The notes: a model not told the origin generated them from the letters alone. A DNA stretch of 64,000 bases from Pseudomonas sp. HMWF032 (GCF_003060885.1 NZ_QAIG01000008.1:161904-225903); one strand, 5' to 3'. Shown: positions 42,530 through 53,191, counted from the stretch's first letter. Numbers and translations: made by a program.

Positions 42530-43054
42530 TTAAATAAGAGGCGCCGTTGCCCAGTCGGGGCAGGCGGCCTCGTCAATTTGTACCGCACATTGAACCGGGA
42601 CACGCGCAAAGAGTTCCAGCAGGTCGCTGTTGCGAAGGCGCACACAGCCATGTGACAGCGCCACGCCCATAGGCTCGCTGTCCGGCGTACCGTGTATGTA
42701 GATATAGCGGCGAAAGGTATCAACAGCGCCCAGACGATTGCGCCCAGGCTCACAACCACTCAACCAGAGAATGCGCGTAAGAATCCAGTCGCGCCCGGGA
42801 AATTGCGCATGCAACTCGGGCGACCAGACTTCGCCGGTCCAGCGCCTACCGCGGAGCACGGCAGCGCTCGGCAAGCCCTCACCAATCTTCGCCCGCACCT
42901 TGTGCAAGCCACGCGGCGTACAGCCGGAACCATTACGCTCACCGGCACCATTCAGCGCGGTGGAAACACTCAGGCGCAGCCGCAACTGCCCATTGGCAAA
43001 ACCATACAGGCACTGATCGGCGAGGGAAATATGCAGAAAATCGAGAGTAACCAT
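42530..43054 (-). CDS. YkuD-family L,D-transpeptidase or L,D-carboxypeptidase
   Basis: A 174-residue protein with the YkuD catalytic motif: HGTPDSEPMGVALSHGCVRL contains the conserved His, then the SHGC nucleophile Cys and Arg. It has no signal peptide or membrane segment, so it is probably cytoplasmic, unlike crosslinking L,D-transpeptidases. It immediately precedes nagZ, a cytoplasmic muropeptide-recycling gene, which suggests an L,D-carboxypeptidase role in recycling, as shown for cytoplasmic YkuD enzymes of Vibrio and Acinetobacter. The catalytic motif is certain; the reaction is inferred. Confidence 0.82.
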   Translation of the reverse strand: MVTLDFLHISLADQCLYGFANGQLRLRLSVSTALNGAGERNGSGCTPRGLHKVRAKIGEGLPSAAVLRGRRWTGEVWSPELHAQFPGRDWILTRILWLSGCEPGRNRLGAVDTFRRYIYIHGTPDSEPMGVALSHGCVRLRNSDLLELFARVPVQCAVQIDEAACPDWATAPLI

Positions 43055-43101
43055 GGGCGGCTAGCTTAGCGGATCAAATCCACCAAGCCCACCCGCCAAG
43101 G

Positions 43102-43809
43102 TCAAACTTTGCTAGGGATGGCTGGCATCTTGGTGCGTGGTTTGAGCTGTGCGCTGGCCAGGGTTTCATCGGTCAGGCCGGTTTCCGAACGCATGCCGGC
43201 AGCCAGAAATGGCACCATCAGGCGCATCACCTGCTCAATCGAGGTATTAACGCCGAAATCGGTTTCCGACATCGCGCGCAGAGCCTTGATCCCGGACATG
43301 CTGAACGCCGCAGCGCCGAGCATAAAGTGCACACGCCAGAACAGTTCCAGTGGCGGAATACGCGGAGCGGCCTCATGCACCAGCTGCATGTAACGGCGGA
43401 ACACCTTGCCGTACACCTCTTCGAGGTACTTACGCAGGTGTCCCTGGCTCTGGCTAAAAGCCAGGCCCAGCAAACGCATAAAGATTGACAGGTCGTTACC
43501 ACTGCGCGGCTTTACTGCCAGCGCCTGCTCGACCAGTAACTCCAGCAGCTCTTCGAGACTGGCCTTGGTTTCCGGCTTGGCCTGACGACGATCCAGTTCA
43601 CGCTCCAGGCTTACGCAGAAAGGCCCGAGAAAGCGCGAGAACACCGCCTGAATCAGGGCCTTTTTCGAGCCGAAGTGATAATTCACCGCCGCCAGGTTCA
43701 CCCCTGCCTTGCTGGTGATCAAACGCAGAGAAGTTTCTGCGAAACCTTTCTCCGCAAAAAGCTGCTCTGCCGCATCGAGAATGCGTTCAACGGTTTCCGA
43801 CTGGGCCAT
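43102..43809 (-). CDS. psrA: TetR-family regulator PsrA
   Basis: PsrA is a fatty-acid-sensing TetR repressor that controls fadBA and activates rpoS in pseudomonads. The 235-residue protein has the N-terminal helix-turn-helix (AGVNLAAVNYHFGSKKALIQAVF) that is nearly identical to the known PsrA sequence, and a ligand-binding C-terminal half. ATG at 43809 gives the usual MAQSETVERILDAAE start; in-frame ATGs at 43821 and 43833 are possible. Two operator-like palindromes lie just upstream. Confidence 0.95.
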   Translation of the reverse strand: MAQSETVERILDAAEQLFAEKGFAETSLRLITSKAGVNLAAVNYHFGSKKALIQAVFSRFLGPFCVSLERELDRRQAKPETKASLEELLELLVEQALAVKPRSGNDLSIFMRLLGLAFSQSQGHLRKYLEEVYGKVFRRYMQLVHEAAPRIPPLELFWRVHFMLGAAAFSMSGIKALRAMSETDFGVNTSIEQVMRLMVPFLAAGMRSETGLTDETLASAQLKPRTKMPAIPSKV

Positions 43810-43826
43810 GACTCTTTTCATCTGAA

Positions 43827-43840
43827 CAAACACTTGTTTG
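43827..43840. promoter_or_regulatory. PsrA operator, site 1
   Basis: CAAAC-ACTT-GTTTG is a perfect palindrome with a four-base spacer and matches the published PsrA consensus (G/C)AAAC-N2-4-GTTT(G/C). It lies 18 bases upstream of the psrA start, where binding would block transcription. Autoregulation of psrA is known in pseudomonads. Confidence 0.85.
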
Positions 43841-43853
43841 AAACATACGTTTC
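43840..43853. promoter_or_regulatory. PsrA operator, site 2
   Basis: GAAAC-ATAC-GTTTC is a second perfect palindrome with the same spacing, sharing one G with site 1, so the two operators are exactly tandem. It matches the PsrA consensus core with the outer base changed. Confidence 0.75.
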
Positions 43854-44020
43854 AGCTGCCCGCCTTGTCAAGCCGAGCAAACCATCTTGTGGCCGGGTGG
43901 TCACAGACATCCGGCAAAGGCACAGGTCAACCCTAGCTAGACGCCCCATAAACGGCCTGAGTAACAGTGCACTGAACAGACGATGTAAAGGTCAATTGAG
44001 TAGAGATCACAACACAAGGA

Positions 44021-44048
44021 TTGCCAATCGTCGATCACTGTATATAAT
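44021..44048 (+). promoter_or_regulatory. Sigma-70 promoter of lexA
   Basis: TTGCCA (44021-44026) and TATAAT (44043-44048) are separated by 16 bases. The -10 box lies entirely inside SOS box 1, so LexA binding would directly block RNA polymerase. Confidence 0.85.
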
Positions 44049-44053
44049 TCCAG
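44038..44053. promoter_or_regulatory. SOS box 1 (LexA operator)
   Basis: CTG-TATATAATTC-CAG fits the CTG-N10-CAG gammaproteobacterial SOS box with an AT-rich core close to the consensus. It overlaps the lexA -10 promoter element. Confidence 0.9.
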
Positions 44054-44056
44054 TCA

Positions 44057-44072
44057 CTGTACAAAAAAACAG
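44057..44072. promoter_or_regulatory. SOS box 2 (LexA operator)
   Basis: CTG-TACAAAAAAA-CAG is a second CTG-N10-CAG box three bases after the first and nine bases before the lexA start. Tandem boxes upstream of lexA are typical and permit tight autorepression. Confidence 0.85.
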
Positions 44073-44080
44073 AGCCGACC

Positions 44081-44692
44081 ATGCTAAAACTGACGCCGCG
44101 ACAAGCTGAAATTCTCGCTTTCATCAAGCAATGCCTTGAAGACAATGGCTACCCGCCTACACGAGCGGAAATCGCCTTGAAACTGGGTTTCAAATCCCCC
44201 AACGCAGCGGAAGAACACCTCAAGGCACTGGCTCGCAAGGGGGCCATCGAAATGACTCCCGGGGCGTCGCGCGGTATTCGCATCCCAGGCTTCGAGCCCA
44301 ACGCCGAAGAAGAGGACGGCTTACCGGTGATTGGGCGCGTCGCTGCAGGTGCGCCGATTCTGGCGCAGCAGCATGTCGAAGACTCCTGCAAGATCAACCC
44401 TGATTTCTTCCACCCCAAGGCTGATTACTTGCTACGTGTAAGCGGTATGAGCATGAAAGACATCGGCATCTTCGATGGTGATCTGCTGGCCGTTCACACC
44501 ACCCGTGAAGCCCGTAACGGGCAAGTGGTAGTGGCGCGCCTGGACGATGAAGTTACAGTCAAACGTTTCAAGCGTGAAGGCAACAAGGTCTGGCTGATTG
44601 CAGAAAATCCGGAGTTCGCGCCGATCGAAGTAAACCTGGAAGAACAGGATCTGATTATTGAAGGTTTGAGCGTCGGCGTTATCCGCCGCTAG
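44081..44692 (+). CDS. lexA: SOS response repressor LexA
   Basis: LexA represses SOS genes and cleaves itself when RecA is activated. The 203-residue protein has the N-terminal winged helix, the Ala89-Gly90 autocleavage site (VAAGAP), and the catalytic Ser124 (SGMSMKD) and Lys161 (VTVKRF), with the normal Ser-Lys spacing of 37. Two SOS boxes and a promoter lie directly upstream. sulA follows after a structured 94-base spacer. Confidence 0.98.
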   Translation: MLKLTPRQAEILAFIKQCLEDNGYPPTRAEIALKLGFKSPNAAEEHLKALARKGAIEMTPGASRGIRIPGFEPNAEEEDGLPVIGRVAAGAPILAQQHVEDSCKINPDFFHPKADYLLRVSGMSMKDIGIFDGDLLAVHTTREARNGQVVVARLDDEVTVKRFKREGNKVWLIAENPEFAPIEVNLEEQDLIIEGLSVGVIRR

Positions 44693-44698
44693 CAGGAC

Positions 44699-44772
44699 GT
44701 TGAAAACGTAGGCGAGGCAGGCGAGACATTTTTAACGCAGTATCGACAACACAGGTAGTTTTCAACTACCTG
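44699..44772 (+). promoter_or_regulatory. Structured lexA-sulA spacer with two alternative hairpins
   Basis: GTTGAAAAC (44699-44707) is exactly complementary to GTTTTCAAC (44758-44766), 50 bases apart. Independently, CAGGTAGTT (44752-44760) pairs with AACTACCTG (44764-44772) around a three-base loop, ending 14 bases before the sulA ATG. The two structures share bases, so they cannot both form. The inner sequence TTTTTAACGCAGTA also occurs in the foldback repeats, so it may be a diverged relative. Confidence 0.6.
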
Positions 44773-44786
44773 ATAGTGGAGGATCT

Positions 44787-45263
44787 ATGCAGTTCCCACA
44801 TTCACTGAACCGTACACAACTACCTTTGTTCGATGCATTTCTGGCATCGACGGTGACGCCATTACTTGCCGATAGCGCTGAGCTACCCTGGCAGGATAAT
44901 GAGACAGAGAAGTTCAGTGAACTGTCGCTGCGTGGCGCGACCGGGCACTGCCTGAACCTTCTAGCACCAATTCTGCGTGAGCTTAGCGATAACCACGATG
45001 AGCGCTGGCTAACCCTGATTGCGCCGCCGTCGAGCCTTACCCAAACTTGGCTACGCAAAGCGGGCCTGAACCGCGAACGCATTCTGCTGCTGCACCCACG
45101 CGGGGCACAAAGCGCGCTGGAGCTGGCACAACAGGCCCTGACACTGGGTCGTAGCCATACTGTAGTCAGCTGGCTGCACCCACTGGAACGTCAAGCGCGG
45201 CAACAGCTTGAGCAAGCGGCCCACCAGGGCAAGGCGCAAAGCTTGAATATCAGCCTTGGATAA
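44787..45263 (+). CDS. sulA: Cell division inhibitor SulA
   Basis: SulA blocks FtsZ polymerisation during the SOS response. The 158-residue protein has the SulA core (LLAPILRELS...RWLTLIAPPSSLTQTWLRKAGLNRERILLLHP) and the following TVVSWLHPL segment. A GGAGG ribosome binding site lies just before its ATG. No SOS box of its own is seen, so it probably depends on the lexA promoter, with possible control by the hairpins upstream. Confidence 0.92.
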   Translation: MQFPHSLNRTQLPLFDAFLASTVTPLLADSAELPWQDNETEKFSELSLRGATGHCLNLLAPILRELSDNHDERWLTLIAPPSSLTQTWLRKAGLNRERILLLHPRGAQSALELAQQALTLGRSHTVVSWLHPLERQARQQLEQAAHQGKAQSLNISLG

Positions 45264-45315
45264 TTGGCCGAAAGCCGCGCACAAGGACAGTGCGGATTAG
45301 CCGAAAGAAGCCTAG

Positions 45316-45355
45316 ACAACAAAACAACAAAACAACAAAACAACAAAACAACAAC
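45316..45355 (+). repeat. Tandem 8-bp repeat (ACAACAAA) x5
   Basis: Four perfect and one slightly altered copy of ACAACAAA occupy 40 bases, 52 bases after the sulA stop. Read as RNA on the plus strand, the array contains several AACAACAA motifs, the type bound by Hfq with Crc in Pseudomonas catabolite repression. No other copies are seen in the window. Confidence 0.85.
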
Positions 45356-45397
45356 GCTAGCAGATCGTTGTAATTTCAGACCGCAAGAACTCTGTAA

Positions 45398-45631
45398 TCA
45401 ATGCAGAACTCGAGGGCTTTCTTCCTGCTGAAAATTATTTTCAGCCAATCGCCCTGCCATCTGCACACCCACATTGAGCATGGCTTTGGCCACCTCAACA
45501 TGCTGCCCCTGCAGAAAGGCCTTGGCATCGGCAGAGAAATCCAGCACCACCAGCGACTCCTCATCCTCTGCACGACGCAGGGCAATACGCCCGTCGGGCA
45601 ATTCTACAATTTCCAAGAATGATGTAGGCAT
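45398..45631 (-). CDS. Small conserved protein of unknown function
   Basis: A 77-residue soluble protein: MPTSFLEIVELPDGRIALRRAEDEESLVVLDFSADAKAFL at the start, then a helix rich in small residues. It is conserved at this place downstream of topA in pseudomonads, as I recall; no function is known. The frame is open to 45649, but ATG at 45631 is preferred because the sequence before it is unlike coding sequence. It lies between the sulA region and the DUF6586-like gene. Confidence 0.75.
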   Translation of the reverse strand: MPTSFLEIVELPDGRIALRRAEDEESLVVLDFSADAKAFLQGQHVEVAKAMLNVGVQMAGRLAENNFQQEESPRVLH

Positions 45632-45709
45632 TGGCTTAGCTCTCCACAATAGGCCAACAGTGTAACAGCCGACTCGGGCTCGCCCTAGTCCGCCGGTCCA
45701 ATCAGCGCC

Positions 45710-46228
45710 TTACCACTCGATCAAGGTTTCTCGAAACCGTTGCGCCAGAGCCTTCAGCTGCTGACGCCACGTCTCCAGCGTTTCCTGCGTTAACGGCATG
45801 ACTTCTTCATCTAGGCTGACCGCGGTAATCAACGGTGTAGTGGGATCGACCTTAGCCTTCTTTCCAGCCTGCGGTGGCTGAAACAACTCGGCATAGCCTT
45901 TGAGCAGTTGCGCGACCCAACTATCGGCTGACTGCGCCAGTTCAACCAGCTCGCCCAACTCCTGGCTTGGCGCCGCCTGCAGCACGTCCTCCGTGAGAAA
46001 GCGCTCTGCACGTGGCGAAGTGCTGTCCGGCAAACGGTAGTAACCGGCAATCTCATGGCACAGACCGAGCAGGGCACCATAGAGATGAAACAACGCAGCC
46101 TCACGCTCAGCCTGGATCAAAGCCAAGGCATTCATGCTCTGACTTTGTTCAGCCTTACGCCAGGACTCCAGCGCCAGACCGGCATAGAAGATTTTCTGGT
46201 TGGTGCGGGTATAGAGTTCATTGGCCAT
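45710..46228 (-). CDS. DUF6586-like conserved protein
   Basis: A 172-residue, mostly helical soluble protein (MANELYTRTNQKIFYAGLALESWRKAE at the start) with no membrane segment or catalytic motif that I recognise. The start at 46228 has GGAGGGTG upstream; the frame is open to 46276 but that part lacks a ribosome site. It follows topA by 71 bases on the same strand and may be cotranscribed. The family label is from memory and is less sure than the gene itself. Confidence 0.75.
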   Translation of the reverse strand: MANELYTRTNQKIFYAGLALESWRKAEQSQSMNALALIQAEREAALFHLYGALLGLCHEIAGYYRLPDSTSPRAERFLTEDVLQAAPSQELGELVELAQSADSWVAQLLKGYAELFQPPQAGKKAKVDPTTPLITAVSLDEEVMPLTQETLETWRQQLKALAQRFRETLIEW

Positions 46229-46299
46229 TGCGGCACCCTCCACAGCGGATTGGATAAGCATACGCGTGCCAGTCAATGGCCGACACGCGCTCCGCTAGA

Positions 46300-48909
46300 T
46301 CAGCTCTTGTCTTCGACTTTCCACTTGCCGCCATCAAAAAACGCACGCCATCCTGTAGGCTTGCCATCAACCTCAGTCTGTACGTACTGCTCTTTGGTCT
46401 TGCGGCTGTAACGCACCACGGCGGCGCGCCCTTGCGGGTCCTTCTGAGGCGCATCGCAGAGGAAGTGGTACTTGGGGTCGATCTCATCACGGTGCGGAAT
46501 CAACTCGACCACCAACGGCGCGCGCGTCTCTCGGTTTTTCGGGAATTGACTGGCAGCGAGAAACAGACCCGAAGCACCGTCGCGCAAAATATAGGTGTCG
46601 TTGACCTTCTCGCATTTGAGTTCCGGCATCTTCACCGGATCCATCTTCGGCGGCGCCGCTTCACCGCTTTTGAGCAGTTTGCGGGTGTTCTTACACTCGC
46701 TGTTGGTGCAGCCGAAGAACTTGCCAAAACGGCCTGTCTTCAACTGCATCTGACTGCCGCACTTGTCGCAATCGAGACTCGGGCCTTCATAGCCCTTGAT
46801 GCGGTACTGGCCCTGCTCGACTTCATAACCGCTGCAATCCGGATTGTTGCCACAGATATGCAACTTGCGGGTTTCGTCGAGCAGGTAGGCGTCCATCGCG
46901 GTCGAGCAGATCGGACAGCGGTGCTTGCCGAGCAACACGCGCGACTCCGACTCACCCTCATCGTCCGCAGCGATTTCATCGCCCGGCACCAGATTGACGG
47001 TGGCCTTACAGCGCTCTTTCGGCGGTAGGGCATAGCCAGAACAGCCAAGGAATACACCAGTGGAGGCAGTTCGAATGGTCATCGGCCGACCACAATCACG
47101 GCAGGCGATATCGGTCAACGTTGGCTGATTGGCACGCATGCCGCCCTCGCCTGATTCCGCAGCTTCAAGCTTCTTCTTGAAGTCACCATAGAACTCATCC
47201 AGCACGTGCTTCCACTCGCGCTCGCCCTGAGCTACATCGTCCAGATGCTCTTCCATGCCGGCGGTAAAACCGTAGTCCATCAGGTTGGAGAAGCTTTCTG
47301 CCAGACGCTCGGTGACGATGTCGCCCATCTTCTCCGAGTAGAAACGGCGGTTGTGCAGCGCCACGTAGCCGCGATCTTGGATGGTGCCGATAATCGCCGC
47401 ATAGGTAGATGGACGACCGATACCGCGCTTCTCCATTTCCTTGACGAGGCTAGCTTCCGAGTAACGCGCTGGCGGCTTGGTAAAGTGCTGGCTGGGGTCG
47501 AGCTTGACCAGTTTGAGTACTTCGCCCTGAGTCATTTCCGGCAACACGTCGTCATCACCAGGCTTGCTCAGCTGCGGCAACACGCGGGTATAACCGTCGA
47601 ACTTGAGGATACGGCCCTTGGCACGCAACTCGAACTGCGCCGCCGTGACAGTCACAGTGGTCGACAGGTATTCAGCCGGCGGCATCTGGCAGGCGACAAA
47701 TTGGCGCCAGATCAGCTCGTACAGCCGCTCAGCGTCACGCTCCATGCCCGACAGCTGAGTCGGCTTGAGGTTGACGTCGGAAGGACGAATCGCCTCGTGC
47801 GCTTCCTGCGCGCCATCTTTACTGCTGTAAGCAATTGGGCTGGCCGGCAGGTACGTCTTGCCAAACTCACTTTCAATAAAGCCCCGCACCATGCTCACGG
47901 CATCGGCCGAGAGATTGGTCGAGTCGGTACGCATATAGGTGATGTAACCGGCCTCATACAAGCGCTGGGCCATCATCATGGTCTTTTTCACCCCAAAGCC
48001 CAGGCGGTTACTCGCGGCCTGCTGAAGGGTGGAGGTAATGAACGGTGCCGAAGGCTTGCTGCTGGTCGGTTTGTCTTCGCGCTTGCTGATGCTGTAACTG
48101 GAGGCTTTCAGCGTCGCCAGGGCCGCCATGGCCTGGGCCTCATTCAGCGGCTTGAAGGCATTGCCGTTTTCCCGCGCCACTTCAAAGCGCACGTTAGCGC
48201 CCTTGGCGGTGCCGAGGTCGGCATGGACTTCCCAGTATTCTTCCGGCACGAAGGCGCGGATTTCTTTCTCGCGCTCGACCACCAGTTTCACAGCTACCGA
48301 CTGTACACGGCCAGCCGACAGGCCACGCGCAATCTTGGCCCACAGCAGCGGCGAGACCATATAACCCACCACGCGGTCGAGGAAGCGTCGAGCCTGCTGA
48401 GCATTAACCCGATTGATATCCAGCTCGCCGGGCTTGGCGAACGCTTCCTGGATGGCTTTTTTGGTGATTTCGTTAAACACCACGCGCTTGTAGCGGCTGT
48501 CATCGCCACCAATGGATTCACGCAGGTGCCAAGCAATGGCTTCCCCCTCGCGATCCAAGTCGGTTGCGAGATAGATGGTGTCGGCGTCCTTGGCCAAACG
48601 GCGCAATTCCTCGACCACCTTCTCCTTGCCTGGAAGGATCTCGTACTTGGCTTTCCAGCCGTGCTCGGGATCAACCCCCATGCGTGCAAATAGCTGACGC
48701 TTGGCTTTTTCCTTGGGCGACAGCGCCGGTACTTCACCTGCAGCGGCTTTACCACGCTTGACCGGTTCTTTGGCGGTACTTGCCGAACCACTGGTGGGTA
48801 GGTCACGGATGTGGCCGATGCTCGACTTCACCACGTACTCGTTGCCCAAGTACTTGTTGATCGTCTTGGCCTTGGCCGGGGATTCCACGATGACCAGCGA
48901 TTTGCCCAT
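46300..48909 (-). CDS. topA: DNA topoisomerase I
   Basis: TopA relaxes negative supercoils. The 869-residue protein has the TOPRIM domain ([24 protein letters not shown]), the active Tyr325 in ITYMRTDST, and C-terminal zinc ribbons of the CxxC type (CRDCGRP, CPICSTA, CDKCGSQ). The size is normal for a gammaproteobacterial TopA. It is preceded by the DUF1653 gene and followed by the DUF6586-like gene. Confidence 0.97.
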   Translation of the reverse strand: MGKSLVIVESPAKAKTINKYLGNEYVVKSSIGHIRDLPTSGSASTAKEPVKRGKAAAGEVPALSPKEKAKRQLFARMGVDPEHGWKAKYEILPGKEKVVEELRRLAKDADTIYLATDLDREGEAIAWHLRESIGGDDSRYKRVVFNEITKKAIQEAFAKPGELDINRVNAQQARRFLDRVVGYMVSPLLWAKIARGLSAGRVQSVAVKLVVEREKEIRAFVPEEYWEVHADLGTAKGANVRFEVARENGNAFKPLNEAQAMAALATLKASSYSISKREDKPTSSKPSAPFITSTLQQAASNRLGFGVKKTMMMAQRLYEAGYITYMRTDSTNLSADAVSMVRGFIESEFGKTYLPASPIAYSSKDGAQEAHEAIRPSDVNLKPTQLSGMERDAERLYELIWRQFVACQMPPAEYLSTTVTVTAAQFELRAKGRILKFDGYTRVLPQLSKPGDDDVLPEMTQGEVLKLVKLDPSQHFTKPPARYSEASLVKEMEKRGIGRPSTYAAIIGTIQDRGYVALHNRRFYSEKMGDIVTERLAESFSNLMDYGFTAGMEEHLDDVAQGEREWKHVLDEFYGDFKKKLEAAESGEGGMRANQPTLTDIACRDCGRPMTIRTASTGVFLGCSGYALPPKERCKATVNLVPGDEIAADDEGESESRVLLGKHRCPICSTAMDAYLLDETRKLHICGNNPDCSGYEVEQGQYRIKGYEGPSLDCDKCGSQMQLKTGRFGKFFGCTNSECKNTRKLLKSGEAAPPKMDPVKMPELKCEKVNDTYILRDGASGLFLAASQFPKNRETRAPLVVELIPHRDEIDPKYHFLCDAPQKDPQGRAAVVRYSRKTKEQYVQTEVDGKPTGWRAFFDGGKWKVEDKS

Positions 48910-49034
48910 GGATTGGAAAATTCCTGAAATTCGATAAAAAAATGCGGAAGACGCTGTACTGCCTGCTAGCGCGGCACCGCTATATATAGTGGTGGTCCGG
49001 CAGAGGTCAAGCGCAGCAGTGGCCCGATGTCAGC

Positions 49035-49271
49035 TCAAGGCCGAGTAAACAGTGCGGTTTCAGCCTGAATCAAAGCAAAGCGTGGAACCGTCTCGCCGTC
49101 CACTTCAACGCTTTCGCAAAACATCTCCAACGGTCGCACCCACACGCCAAACTCGCCGTACAGCGCCTGATAGACCACCATCGCCTGCTCCGTTTCGGAA
49201 TGCTGGGCAACGCCAAACACGCGGTATTCAGGGCCTTTGTAGTGACGATAGAGGCCGGGCTGCAACTGCAT
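49035..49271 (-). CDS. DUF1653 protein
   Basis: A 78-residue protein of the DUF1653 family: GLYRHYKGPEYRVFGVAQHSET then MVVYQALYG and VRPLEMF are the recognised segments. The family is widespread, small and uncharacterised. It lies between fadA and topA, and its gene neighbours suggest no pathway. Confidence 0.88.
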   Translation of the reverse strand: MQLQPGLYRHYKGPEYRVFGVAQHSETEQAMVVYQALYGEFGVWVRPLEMFCESVEVDGETVPRFALIQAETALFTRP

Positions 49272-49308
49272 CGGTAAATTCCTTGAAGATTTTCAACTGA
49301 TAAACAAA

Positions 49309-49331
49309 AACCGGGGCACTTGGCCCCGGTT
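49309..49331 (-). terminator. Terminator of the fadBA operon
   Basis: A 9-bp GC-rich stem (49309-49317 with 49323-49331, five-base loop) followed on the minus strand by TTTTTGTTT lies 26 bases after the fadA stop. It ends the fadBA transcript before the DUF1653 gene. Confidence 0.88.
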
Positions 49332-49356
49332 CTTCCATCTCTGACGCCAGTGAAGC

Positions 49357-50547
<1,191 letters not shown>

Positions 50548-50562
50548 CTAGTCGTTGCGCGA

Positions 50563-52710
50563 TTAACCGAAAAACTTCTGGCCCTTGGCGGCCATTTCGC
50601 GAAGCTTGGCAGTCGGGGTGTACAGCGCGCCCAACTCGGCATATTTGTCGGCCAGGGCAACGAACTCGGCTACACCGATGCTATCGATGTAACGCAGTGC
50701 ACCACCGCGGAACGGAGGGAAGCCTATGCCGTAGATCAGGCCCATATCGGCCTCAGCTGCGGTATCCACGATGCCGTCCTCCAGACAACGCACGGTTTCC
50801 ATGCACAGAGGAATCATCATGAAGTTGATGATGTCTTCATCAGTCACTTCACGCTGCTCAGTCACGATGGACTTCAGCAGATCGTAGGCAACCGGGTCGG
50901 AAACCTTTTTCGGCTTGCCGCGCTTGTCCATTTCGTAGGCGTAGAAGCCTTTGCCGTTCTTCTGGCCTAGGCGATCCGCTTCATACATCACGTCAACCGC
51001 GGTACGACCTTCAACCGCCATGCGATCCGGGAAGCCTTCAGCCATGACGTCACGGCCGTGGTGACCGGTGTCGATACCGACCACGTCGGACAGGTACGCC
51101 GGGCCCATCGGCCAGCCGAACTTCTCCATGACCTTGTCGATACGCACGAAGTCGACACCAAAGCTCAGCAGCTTGGAGAAGCCACCGAAGTACGGGAACA
51201 GCACGCGGTTAACCAGGAAGCCTGGGCAGTCGTTGACCACAACCGGGGTCTTGCCCATTTTCTTGGCGTAAGCAACGGTGGTAGCCACGGCTACGTCGCT
51301 GGACTTCTCGCCACGAATCACTTCAACCAGCGGCATCATATGCACCGGGTTGAAGAAGTGCATGCCGACGAAGTTTTCCGGACGTTTGAGGGCCTTGGCC
51401 AGCAAGTTGATGGAAATAGTCGAGGTGTTCGACGCGAGAATGGCGTCTTCTTTAACTACGCCTTCCACTTCAGCCAGCACGATCTGCTTGACCTTGGGGT
51501 TCTCAACCACGGCTTCAACCACGATATCAACAGCGCCGAAGTCGCCGTAGGACATGGTTGGACGAATCGCAGTAAGGGCTTCAGCCATCTTCGCCGGGGT
51601 CATACGACCTTTGGCAACGCGACCGCCGAGCAGCTTGGACGCCTCGGCCAGCCCCATCTGAATACCCTCTTCACGGATATCCTTCATCAGGATCGGGGTG
51701 CCCTTGGAAGCAGACTGGTAGGCGATACCGCCACCCATGATGCCTGCACCGAGTACGGCAGCCAGTTTCACGTCTTTGGCGATTTCGTCGTACTGCTTAG
51801 CTTTCTTCTTCAGTTCCTGGTCGTTCAGGAACAGGCCGATCAGGCTGGCAGCAACCGGAGTCTTGGCCAGTTTGACGAAACCTGCCGCTTCAACTTCCAG
51901 GGCTTTATCGCGCGCCATATTGGCGGCTTTCTGGATGGTCTTGATGGCTTCAACCGGAGCCGGATAATTCGGGCCAGCCTGGCCTGCAACGAAACCTTTG
52001 GCGGTTTCAAAGCACATCATCTGCTCAATGGCGTTGAGCTTGAGTTTTTCCAGTTTCGGCTGACGCTTGGCCTTGTAGTCCAGCTCACCGGAGATGGCGC
52101 GCTTGATCAGGTCCAGGGCTGCTGCTTGCAGCTTGTCAGCAGTCACTACAGCATCAACGGCGCCTGCCTTGAGGGCGTCAGCTGCTTTGTTTTCCTTACC
52201 ACCGGCAATCCACTCAACGGCGTTATCGGTACCGATAACACGTGGCAGACGCACGGTGCCGCCGAAGCCTGGGTAGATACCCAATTTGACTTCTGGCAGA
52301 CCAACCTTGGCACTGTCAGCCATGACGCGGTAATCCGCAGCCAGGCACATTTCAAAACCACCGCCCAGGGCGATGCCATTGATCGCGACAACAGTCGGAA
52401 CATTGAGGTCTTCAAAATCACTGAAGATCTTGTTGGCTTCGAGGTTGCCAGCCACCAGCTCTTCGTCCGGCAACTTGAAGTTGTCGACGAACTCGGTGAT
52501 GTCGGCACCGACGATAAATACGTCTTTGCCACTGGTGACAATCACGCCCTTGATCGAACCATCAGCCTTGATTGCATCAACGGATTGACGCAGTTCATTG
52601 AGGGTAAGACGGTTGAATTTGTTGACGGATTCACCCTTGAGGTCGAAATTCAATTCGACGATGCCACTCTCAAGAGCCTTAACCGTGATGGCTTTACCTT
52701 CGTAAATCAT
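50563..52710 (-). CDS. fadB: Fatty acid oxidation complex alpha subunit
   Basis: FadB carries enoyl-CoA hydratase and isomerase activity (N-terminal ~200 residues; [25 protein letters not shown]) and 3-hydroxyacyl-CoA dehydrogenase (NAD site [12 protein letters not shown] and [13 protein letters not shown]). The 715 residues match the family. ATG at 52710 has GGAG nine bases upstream; the open frame further upstream is not homologous. In pseudomonads PsrA represses this operon, but I find no clean PsrA palindrome in this promoter. Confidence 0.97.
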   Translation of the reverse strand: MIYEGKAITVKALESGIVELNFDLKGESVNKFNRLTLNELRQSVDAIKADGSIKGVIVTSGKDVFIVGADITEFVDNFKLPDEELVAGNLEANKIFSDFEDLNVPTVVAINGIALGGGFEMCLAADYRVMADSAKVGLPEVKLGIYPGFGGTVRLPRVIGTDNAVEWIAGGKENKAADALKAGAVDAVVTADKLQAAALDLIKRAISGELDYKAKRQPKLEKLKLNAIEQMMCFETAKGFVAGQAGPNYPAPVEAIKTIQKAANMARDKALEVEAAGFVKLAKTPVAASLIGLFLNDQELKKKAKQYDEIAKDVKLAAVLGAGIMGGGIAYQSASKGTPILMKDIREEGIQMGLAEASKLLGGRVAKGRMTPAKMAEALTAIRPTMSYGDFGAVDIVVEAVVENPKVKQIVLAEVEGVVKEDAILASNTSTISINLLAKALKRPENFVGMHFFNPVHMMPLVEVIRGEKSSDVAVATTVAYAKKMGKTPVVVNDCPGFLVNRVLFPYFGGFSKLLSFGVDFVRIDKVMEKFGWPMGPAYLSDVVGIDTGHHGRDVMAEGFPDRMAVEGRTAVDVMYEADRLGQKNGKGFYAYEMDKRGKPKKVSDPVAYDLLKSIVTEQREVTDEDIINFMMIPLCMETVRCLEDGIVDTAAEADMGLIYGIGFPPFRGGALRYIDSIGVAEFVALADKYAELGALYTPTAKLREMAAKGQKFFG

Positions 52711-53191
52711 CAACTGATCTCCACGGTATGGAAGCTGAACAGTACACATCGGAGCCAACCAGCAAGCTACTCCACGGCATAGCCGTCTAAGAGTAGCCCC
52801 AATCAGCCTGGCACACCCACCGACGCGATAATCGGGCTGTAAAGGCGGCGCCTCTGAAGGCAAACGCTCAATTCATACGCCCGTTTGATTTGGGTGTGCA
52901 CACCTTCAAGGAAAAGCCCGAACTTGTCAATTGGCCTGTAGTGACTCGTAGGCCGTACAAAAATTTACGTTCGGGCCCACAACTCGCCGCTAACAACGGT
53001 GCCTTGAACGAGCGCACATCCGCAGCGATATATGCCGACAAGGAGCAGTCAACCATCCAAAGTGTGACAGTTCGCATACCTAGCAAAATGATTTCGCTAC
53101 AGGTACAGTCGTCTCAATACGGCCGTTTTAGACCGACCGTAATCAAAACAAAAACAATTAGAGCCCAATCAAGGGCGCACGGAGTTTCGCC
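52711..53191. other. Intergenic region between fadB and the exported helical protein
   Basis: A 481-bp divergent gap with no convincing gene. It holds a nested inverted repeat (52916-52976): GCCCGAAC pairs with GTTCGGGC, and inside it GGCCT with AGGCC and TTGT with ACAA. A perfect TTGACA (minus strand, near 52929) lacks a good -10. An ORF on the plus strand (52890-53222) has no recognisable homology or ribosome site and runs into the next gene. Confidence 0.6.

Noticed and set aside
45270..45295. Short hairpin after sulA as a terminator
   Set aside because: The arms are interrupted and no T-tract follows.
52861..52887. CAAAC...GTTTG upstream of fadB as a PsrA site
   Set aside because: The half-sites are 17 bases apart, while the PsrA consensus allows two to four, so it is not a convincing operator.
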